Assembly (NCBI RefSeq): GCF_025685605.1
Contig: NZ_JAGTUT010000001.1
Location: 2,852,001-2,916,000, forward strand
Reading direction: 5' to 3'
DNA length: 64,000 nt
From: Granulicella arctica
Lineage (GTDB): Bacteria; Acidobacteriota; Terriglobia; Terriglobales; Acidobacteriaceae
Below are positions 59,109 through 64,000 of the stretch, one piece after another. The number at the start of each line of letters is the position of its first letter. The first letter of the stretch is position 1. Under the pieces are notes generated by a model. It was not told the origin of the DNA, made no database searches, and was given only the letters and a program-made list of their open reading frames with translations. The position numbers and the translations under genes were made by a program.

Positions 59109-60632
59109 ATGGCAGAGATCAAACAAGATGGATCGAACGGCCCCGCGCACGGCGATGGATTTATGACCTCGGACGCAGGCCGTCCGGTTGGAGATAACCA
59201 AAACTCCATGACCGTCGGACCGCGTGGTCCGATCGTCGGTGACGACTTCCTGCTCTTTGAGAAGATGGCTCACTTCAACCGTGAGCGCATTCCGGAGCGT
59301 GTCGTCCATGCCAAGGGCTCAGGCGCTTTTGGTACCTTCACCTGCACCAACCCGGCTATGGGTAAGTACACGACGGCCAAGCTTTTTGAGGCAGTTGGCA
59401 AGAAGACGCCGCTGCTTATCCGCTTCTCCACCGTTGGCGGCGAGAAGGGTTCGGCTGATACCGAGCGCGACCCGCGGGGCTTCTCGATCAAGTTCTACAC
59501 GGAAGAGGGCAATTGGGACATGGTCGGCAACAACACGCCGGTCTTCTTTGTTCGCGATCCGTTGAAGTTCGGCGATTTCATCCACACGCAGAAGCGTGAT
59601 CCCCAGACCAACCTGAAGTCGCCGACGATGATGTGGGACTTCTGGTCGCTCTCTCCTGAGAGCCTGCACCAGGTCACGATCCTGATGTCCGACCGTGGTA
59701 CCCCCAAGGGCTATCGGTTCATGAATGGTTATAGCTCGCACACCTTCTCGCTAATCAACGACAAGAACGAGCTTTTCTACGTCAAATGGCACTTCAAGAC
59801 GAAGCAGGGAATCAAGAACTTCATGGCGGAGGAGGCAGACCAGATGCGTGCCACCGATATGGACTACTCGCAACGTGACCTGTTCGGTTCTATCGATAAG
59901 GGCGAGTTTCCCAAGTGGAGTGTGAAGGTCCAGGTGATGACCGAGGCTGAGTCGAAGACGTATCACATCAACCCCTTCGATCTCACCAAGGTGTGGCCGC
60001 ATGCCGATTACCCGCTGATCGATGTCGGCGAGATGGAACTGAACCGCAACCCGAAGAACTACTTTGCCGAGATCGAGCAGGCTGCCTTTGAGCCGCGCAA
60101 CGTGGTCCCGGGAATGGGTTTCTCGCCGGACAAGATGCTGCAGGCGCGCCTGATCAGCTACCCGGATGCACATCGCTATCGCCTTGGCGGTAACTACCAG
60201 TCGCTTCCGGTCAATGCTCCACAGTGCCCGTACGCAACGTATAACCGTGACGGCACGATGGCGCTTGGGGACAATGGTGGCAGCTCACCGAACTACGAGC
60301 CCAACAGCTTTGGCGGGCCGAAGCAGAATCCTCGCTACACAGAGCGTAAGGTCACCCTGGACTCGGCTACGGTCGGTCGCTGGGATCACCGTGAGCATGA
60401 CGGGGATTACTACACGCAGGCGGGCAATCTGTTCCGCATGATGAAGCCCGACGAACAGCAGAGACTCTTCTCGAACATCTCTGGTTCGCTGAGCCAGGTC
60501 GAGAAGCGCATTCAGGACCTGCAGGTTGGTCACTTTTACAAGTGCGATCCACAGTATGGCGAGGGCGTGGCGAAGGCCATTGGCCGCGACATCAAGGAGA
60601 TCGTTGCGGAGAAGGAACTGGTACCCGCATAG
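59109..60632 (+). CDS. katA: Monofunctional haem catalase
   Basis: This 507-aa clade-3-sized catalase has the distal His67 in R-V-V-H-A-K-G, the N-N-T-P-V-F-F motif near 139-145, and the haem ligand Tyr351 in R-L-I-S-Y-P-D-A-H-R. It breaks down H2O2 in the cytoplasm (no signal peptide). AAAAGGAG precedes ATG 59109. It directly follows perR and is likely derepressed by peroxide from the same promoter. Confidence 0.97.
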   Translation: MAEIKQDGSNGPAHGDGFMTSDAGRPVGDNQNSMTVGPRGPIVGDDFLLFEKMAHFNRERIPERVVHAKGSGAFGTFTCTNPAMGKYTTAKLFEAVGKKTPLLIRFSTVGGEKGSADTERDPRGFSIKFYTEEGNWDMVGNNTPVFFVRDPLKFGDFIHTQKRDPQTNLKSPTMMWDFWSLSPESLHQVTILMSDRGTPKGYRFMNGYSSHTFSLINDKNELFYVKWHFKTKQGIKNFMAEEADQMRATDMDYSQRDLFGSIDKGEFPKWSVKVQVMTEAESKTYHINPFDLTKVWPHADYPLIDVGEMELNRNPKNYFAEIEQAAFEPRNVVPGMGFSPDKMLQARLISYPDAHRYRLGGNYQSLPVNAPQCPYATYNRDGTMALGDNGGSSPNYEPNSFGGPKQNPRYTERKVTLDSATVGRWDHREHDGDYYTQAGNLFRMMKPDEQQRLFSNISGSLSQVEKRIQDLQVGHFYKCDPQYGEGVAKAIGRDIKEIVAEKELVPA

Positions 60633-60653
60633 CCTGATGCAGTCTGTTGCGCG

Positions 60654-60686
60654 AGGAGGGCGGCCCGAGGGGTCGCCCTCCTTTTT
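60654..60686 (+). terminator. Intrinsic terminator after katA
   Basis: A 9-base stem (60654-60662 with 60674-60682) with an 11-base loop and a T-run at 60682-60686. Confidence 0.85.
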
Positions 60687-60688
60687 GT

Positions 60689-61786
60689 CTATTGAGTGGG
60701 TTTGGGAGTCGTGGCTCGGGGCTGTCTGGCTTCGGGCCTTCCGCCTGGGGTCCATTGTGGCTTGAAGTTGGAATCTGCCAGCCAGCGGACTGGCTCCGCC
60801 ATCGAGGCAATGGCGTTGATCATGTGGTTGAAGTCGATGGTCTTCAACTCGTCAGAGGGGTGATGGTAGTCCGTATGGAGTCCGAAGCTTGAAACGGTAT
60901 GAGCGACGACGCCTTTGAGGGCCAGGGCGAAGTTATCGGAGCGCTGGAAGAACTCCTCCCTTGGGTGTGGATCGTTGACGAGATGCGCTCCGTGTTTTGC
61001 CAATTCAGAGCCGAGGTTGGAGCGGTCGAAACCTGTCAGCCAGAGGGTTCCGGTGGGAACGGCCGGATCGGGGCGGCCGATCATTTCGAACTCGAGATTA
61101 GCCACAATGCTTGTGAGTGGGACGGGTGGATGTTCGAGGAAGGCCCTGTTCCCGTAGCCGCCGATCTCCTCGGAGCCGAAGAGGACGAAGAGGATGGTAC
61201 GAGCCGGGCGAGGTCCGTTGGCAAGCAGGTGCGCCAGGGTGAGGACAGCGGTCGTTCCTGAGGCATCGTCGTCGGCTCCGTTGTAGATCAGGTCGGCGGT
61301 TGGCTTTGCGGGATCCAGTCTGGCCATGCCGAGGTGATCGAGATGTGCGGTGAGCAGGATGACCTCTTCGGGCCTGGTCGTTCCGCGCAAGAGGCCGATG
61401 GCGTTCCAGGTCTCTTTGCGCGGGGTGTCTTCGAAGGTAGAGAGACGCTTCTGCAGGCGCTCTGAGATGGCTTCGGGAAGTACGTTTTTCTGGAGGAACG
61501 TGCCGTGATCACCACCGGGTTCCAGGCCCAGGGTCTGGAACTGCGATGCTGCAAAGAGAGCGGCAATGTGCTCGTCGCGTGTGGCTGATCCTCGACCGTG
61601 CATCTCGTCATCGGCAAGGAAGTCCATGTCGGCGTGGACGGCACGTTCCAATGCGGGGCGATCAGGTGAAGGTGCCTTTTGGCTTGAGAGCGAGTCGAAG
61701 GATTGTGACAGCAGCTTCGGTGCGACAAAGAACATGACTGTGACCGCAGCAAGGGCCGCGATGCGTCGGATACTGGAATAAGGCAT
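60689..61786 (-). CDS. Exported M28 aminopeptidase
   Basis: This 365-aa metallopeptidase has a signal peptide ending K-L-L-S before Gln. Metal ligands of M28 are visible: H-L-D-H in L-T-A-H-L-D-H near 145, Asp in G-A-D-D-D-A-S-G, Glu pair in G-S-E-E-I-G, and a late His in T-D-Y-H-H-P-S-D. It would release N-terminal residues from peptides outside the cytoplasm. Unlike the glutaminyl cyclase at 52093, it has the aminopeptidase-type D-D-D-A-S-G and G-S-E-E motifs. No ribosome-binding site is visible; a TATAAT box ends 7 bases from the ATG. Confidence 0.92.
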   Translation of the reverse strand: MPYSSIRRIAALAAVTVMFFVAPKLLSQSFDSLSSQKAPSPDRPALERAVHADMDFLADDEMHGRGSATRDEHIAALFAASQFQTLGLEPGGDHGTFLQKNVLPEAISERLQKRLSTFEDTPRKETWNAIGLLRGTTRPEEVILLTAHLDHLGMARLDPAKPTADLIYNGADDDASGTTAVLTLAHLLANGPRPARTILFVLFGSEEIGGYGNRAFLEHPPVPLTSIVANLEFEMIGRPDPAVPTGTLWLTGFDRSNLGSELAKHGAHLVNDPHPREEFFQRSDNFALALKGVVAHTVSSFGLHTDYHHPSDELKTIDFNHMINAIASMAEPVRWLADSNFKPQWTPGGRPEARQPRATTPKPTQ

Positions 61787-61793
61787 TTGGCAG

Positions 61794-61799
61794 ATTATA
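61794..61799 (-). promoter_or_regulatory. Perfect -10 box for the M28 aminopeptidase gene
   Basis: TATAAT (minus strand, 61799 to 61794) ends 7 bases before the ATG at 61786. The predicted transcription start is about 61787. There is no consensus -35; instead a palindrome occupies that region. Confidence 0.55.
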
Positions 61800-61800
61800 G

Positions 61801-61818
61801 ATGCTCACTGGTGAGCAT
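61801..61818. promoter_or_regulatory. Palindromic site between M28 and beta-propeller genes
   Basis: ATGCTCAC-TG-GTGAGCAT is an 18-base dyad with two 8-base arms. It sits directly next to the TATAAT box of the aminopeptidase gene and 55 bases from the divergent lipoprotein gene, so it is a candidate activator or repressor site. Confidence 0.55.
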
Positions 61819-61873
61819 CGACGGATGTTTTGGGTGCCGAGTTGCTGCGAAGATAGTACGAGAGGATTTGGCA

Positions 61874-63061
61874 ATGCCTGGACGAACGAGGTCGGAGTTG
61901 CAGTTGGCTGGAGCAGTCGTGGCGGCAGTGTTGGTGCTTTTGACTGGGTGCGGCGGCGGCTTCTTTCCTCCGCTGACGACGGGCACTGGCGGGACCGGAA
62001 CTGGAACGGGCACGTCGACGGGCGACTTCGTTTATGTTGCGAACTCAACGACGGGTACGATTGCTGGTTATTCCGTCGCGACTACAACAGCAGGTGCCGG
62101 GACTTTGACCGCTGTCTCGGGTTCACCCTACAGCCTTGCACTGCCACCGACCGCGATGGCGATCACGCCGAGTAACAGCTTCTTGTATTTATCAGAGCTA
62201 GGCGGGATCTATGCATATTCGATTAATGCAACGACAGGGGTGCTGACCACTGTAAGCTCCGGCGGCGCATTGGCAACCACGAACTTTGGTTCAGTATCGC
62301 TGGACATCTCGCCGGATGGTCAATGGCTTTTTGCGCTGAGCCAGGACAGCGCGACCTTGCAGGAGTATCAGATCAACGCGACTACGGGAGCGCTGGCCGC
62401 GATAGCGACTCCTACGTATGTTGGTGTGGGTGGTACGCAGGCTGTGGCGAAGATGGTTAAGGTCGCTCCGAGCGGCGCCTATGTCTTTCTCGCTCTTGGA
62501 ACCGGTGGGGATATTGTTTATCCGTTCAATACGACAACCGGTGCGCTGAACATTACGACATTTCAACAGCTTTCGACGGGATCGACCACGACGAGCGATA
62601 ACGCGCTTGCGATCGACAGCAATACGACTTTCCTCTACCTTGCACGAAGCGGCGGAAGCACTGGCCTTGCGGTGTTCGCTATCGGGTCGAACGGGGGGCT
62701 TAGCTCCGTGGCCGGCTCGCCGTTTGCGGCTGGCGGTGGACCCTTCTCGGTGCTTCTGGATAGCACTGGGAAGTACGCTTATACCGGGAATCGCACTGAC
62801 GGCACCATCTCCGGCTTCTCGATTGGGACTGGAGGCGTCCTGACGGCGCTGAGTGGTTCCCCATTTGCAACCGGCAGCACGGTGGCGTCTCTGGCACGCG
62901 ACAAGAGCGCGAAGTACATTCTGGCTGCGGCCAGCGCTGGGAATCCCGACCTGACCATGTATAGCTTCGATGCCACGGTGTTGGGAAAGCTGGACTCTGC
63001 TGCTACGGTAGCGACCGGAACTGATCCCACGGGAGCAATTCAGGTTGTTGCCACTCATTGA
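61874..63061 (+). CDS. Beta-propeller lactonase-like lipoprotein
   Basis: This 395-aa protein has a lipoprotein signal (hydrophobic V-A-A-V-L-V-L-L-T-G-C, lipobox Cys near residue 25) and a Gly/Thr-rich linker. Repeated blades follow with F-V-Y-V-A-N, F-L-Y-L-S, W-L-F-A-L, Y-V-F-L-A, F-L-Y-L-A and Y-A-Y-T-G motifs, each about 50 residues apart, as in the 6-phosphogluconolactonase-like seven-bladed propeller family. Most exported members have unknown substrates. AGAGGA precedes ATG 61874. Confidence 0.85.
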   Translation: MPGRTRSELQLAGAVVAAVLVLLTGCGGGFFPPLTTGTGGTGTGTGTSTGDFVYVANSTTGTIAGYSVATTTAGAGTLTAVSGSPYSLALPPTAMAITPSNSFLYLSELGGIYAYSINATTGVLTTVSSGGALATTNFGSVSLDISPDGQWLFALSQDSATLQEYQINATTGALAAIATPTYVGVGGTQAVAKMVKVAPSGAYVFLALGTGGDIVYPFNTTTGALNITTFQQLSTGSTTTSDNALAIDSNTTFLYLARSGGSTGLAVFAIGSNGGLSSVAGSPFAAGGGPFSVLLDSTGKYAYTGNRTDGTISGFSIGTGGVLTALSGSPFATGSTVASLARDKSAKYILAAASAGNPDLTMYSFDATVLGKLDSAATVATGTDPTGAIQVVATH

Positions 63062-63110
63062 ACAGTGAGTTTGCAGGGCCGCCAGGAACGATGCGACGTA
63101 CTATAGAGGC

Positions 63111-64000
63111 ATGGATTGCAGTACGCAGAGCCGCATCGAAGAGTCTGTTTCAAGCAATTTTTGCCCTGAAATGTCGTTTGCAAAGGCTCGCAAGAGTCGT
63201 CGGCCCAGGCTATTCGGGTTAGCGATTTTTTGCTTGCTGTCTGTGGAAGGATGCGCGCGTTTTCGCACCAAACTCTCTGACAACTACGTGTATGTCACGG
63301 CGAAATCGACGTTTCTCCGCGATCGCGTGGCCGCTGTTTCTAACAGAACCGGCACAGTCAACAATGGCGACCGGCTGAAGGTGTTGGAGCATGGTCGCCG
63401 CTTTCTTCGTGTGCAAACCGAGAAGGGCGAACTTGGCTGGATTGATGAGAAGGTGGTCGCCACCCAGGATGTTTTCGACGGGTTCGCTGAGGTCAAGAAG
63501 GCTCATCAAGGCGATCCGGCGGTCGCTTCGGCAGTCGTACGGGATGAGGTGTACATGCACCTCAAACCAGGGCGAGATACGGATAAACTTTTTCGTCTGG
63601 CTGAAGGAGAGAAACTCCAGCTGCTCTCGCGGGCGACCTTGCAGAAGGCCAATAGTGGTCCCCCGATGCGGGCGCGCGCTACGGCCGCACCGGTTGCTAC
63701 CACTCCTGCCAAGCCTGCGGCAGTCCTTGCGAAAGGCGCTACGGGAGCTAAGGCTGATGAGGCGCCACTGCCACCTCCGATGGAGGACTGGTGGCTGGTT
63801 CGCGACTCGCAGGGCCATACGGGCTGGCTCCTGAGCAGGATGATGGATGTGGATGCACCGGACTCCCTGACGCGCTATTCCGAAGGGCAGCGGATTGTGG
63901 GGGCCTACATCCTGAACAAGGTGAACGATCCCGACGCACCGCAGGATGACAAGAATATTCCGCAGTACGTGGCTGTGATGAGTCCGTACAAAGCAGGTCT
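63111..64000 (+). CDS. SH3-like lipoprotein, 3' end outside the window
   Basis: A frame is open from ATG 63111 to the window edge (about 296 codons). An internal ATG at 63171 may be the true start, since a basic stretch (K-A-R-K-S-R-R) and hydrophobic core ending L-S-V-E-G-C (lipobox) follow it. Two SH3-like modules appear: near L-R-D-R-V-A-A-V with L-G-W-I-D, and later M-H-L-K-P-G with H-T-G-W-L-L. A Pro/Ala-rich linker lies inside the second. Bacterial SH3 modules often bind cell-wall components. A C-terminal domain (I-V-G-A-Y-I-L-N) begins before the edge. The function is unknown. Confidence 0.75.
   Translation, partial: MDCSTQSRIEESVSSNFCPEMSFAKARKSRRPRLFGLAIFCLLSVEGCARFRTKLSDNYVYVTAKSTFLRDRVAAVSNRTGTVNNGDRLKVLEHGRRFLRVQTEKGELGWIDEKVVATQDVFDGFAEVKKAHQGDPAVASAVVRDEVYMHLKPGRDTDKLFRLAEGEKLQLLSRATLQKANSGPPMRARATAAPVATTPAKPAAVLAKGATGAKADEAPLPPPMEDWWLVRDSQGHTGWLLSRMMDVDAPDSLTRYSEGQRIVGAYILNKVNDPDAPQDDKNIPQYVAVMSPYKAG

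Noticed and set aside
1..64000. CRISPR arrays, rRNA operons, transposases and prophage genes
   Set aside because: I looked for regularly spaced repeats, rRNA-like sequence and typical transposase or phage proteins and saw none.

Overview
The window reads as chromosomal DNA of an Acidobacteriota member, most likely class Terriglobia (the Terriglobus/Granulicella/Edaphobacter type of soil genome). This is inferred from gene content and style: many exported glycosidases and peptidases, GH29/GH51/GH78/GH1 enzymes, moderately high GC, numerous 4-base start/stop overlaps, and short dispersed intergenic repeats. No rRNA, CRISPR array, phage or transposase was seen. There are two tRNA genes, Ala(CGC) and Gly(CCC).

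Layout. 1-3.3 kb: a truncated exported protein, an exported hypothetical, a small membrane protein and a Tat-exported GH1 beta-glucosidase homologue whose acid/base glutamate is replaced by Met, set among four degenerate copies of one intergenic repeat. 3.3-7.3 kb: two DoxX-like proteins, two TetR regulators, an NAD-dependent reductase and a Pro-1 tautomerase, with operator-like repeats between divergent genes. 7.4-10.3 kb: Xaa-Pro peptidase, fructose-1,6-bisphosphatase and tRNA-Ala. 10.7-17.5 kb: a PDZ/GAF/SpoIIE phosphatase, then a minus-strand cluster of small ORF, protoglobin, flavin disulfide reductase-like protein, exported HAD protein and MDR oxidoreductase. 17.9-21.7 kb: alpha-L-fucosidase, GlcNAc kinase-like protein and a SIS-domain sugar-phosphate deaminase/isomerase. 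22.4-25.5 kb: SDR, a membrane protein/XRE regulator pair with a perfect palindromic operator, and an S41 peptidase. 25.8-33.9 kb: GH78-like rhamnosidase, a polyol/sugar ABC transporter and a mannitol-type dehydrogenase, closed by a strong hairpin.

34-43.9 kb: S41 peptidase, SurA-like chaperone with a long low-complexity tail, YhaM-like HD/OB protein, PaiB, then aroC-def-fmt-rsmB. 44-51.3 kb: a minus-strand run aroB-menG-CDF transporter-PASTA protein, then nadB, a PepSY-like membrane protein and TerC. 51.4-56.4 kb: a small hypothetical, the operon tatB-tatC-glutaminyl cyclase (M28 fold), then nadA-DUF2203. 56.4-64 kb: GH51 arabinofuranosidase, PerR and catalase, M28 aminopeptidase, a beta-propeller lipoprotein and a truncated SH3-like lipoprotein.

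The most interesting signal is that an animal-type (M28) glutaminyl cyclase is translationally coupled to tatC, while about 11 of 14 predicted signal-peptidase-I substrates in the window would have Gln at or beside mature position +1. This suggests a 'Q-rule' of N-terminal pyroglutamate on exported proteins, comparable to that described for Bacteroidetes. Also notable are three ORFs whose ATG lies at about +2 of a predicted promoter (candidate leaderless transcripts), several regulator-gene pairs with visible palindromes, and enzyme homologues with altered catalytic residues.
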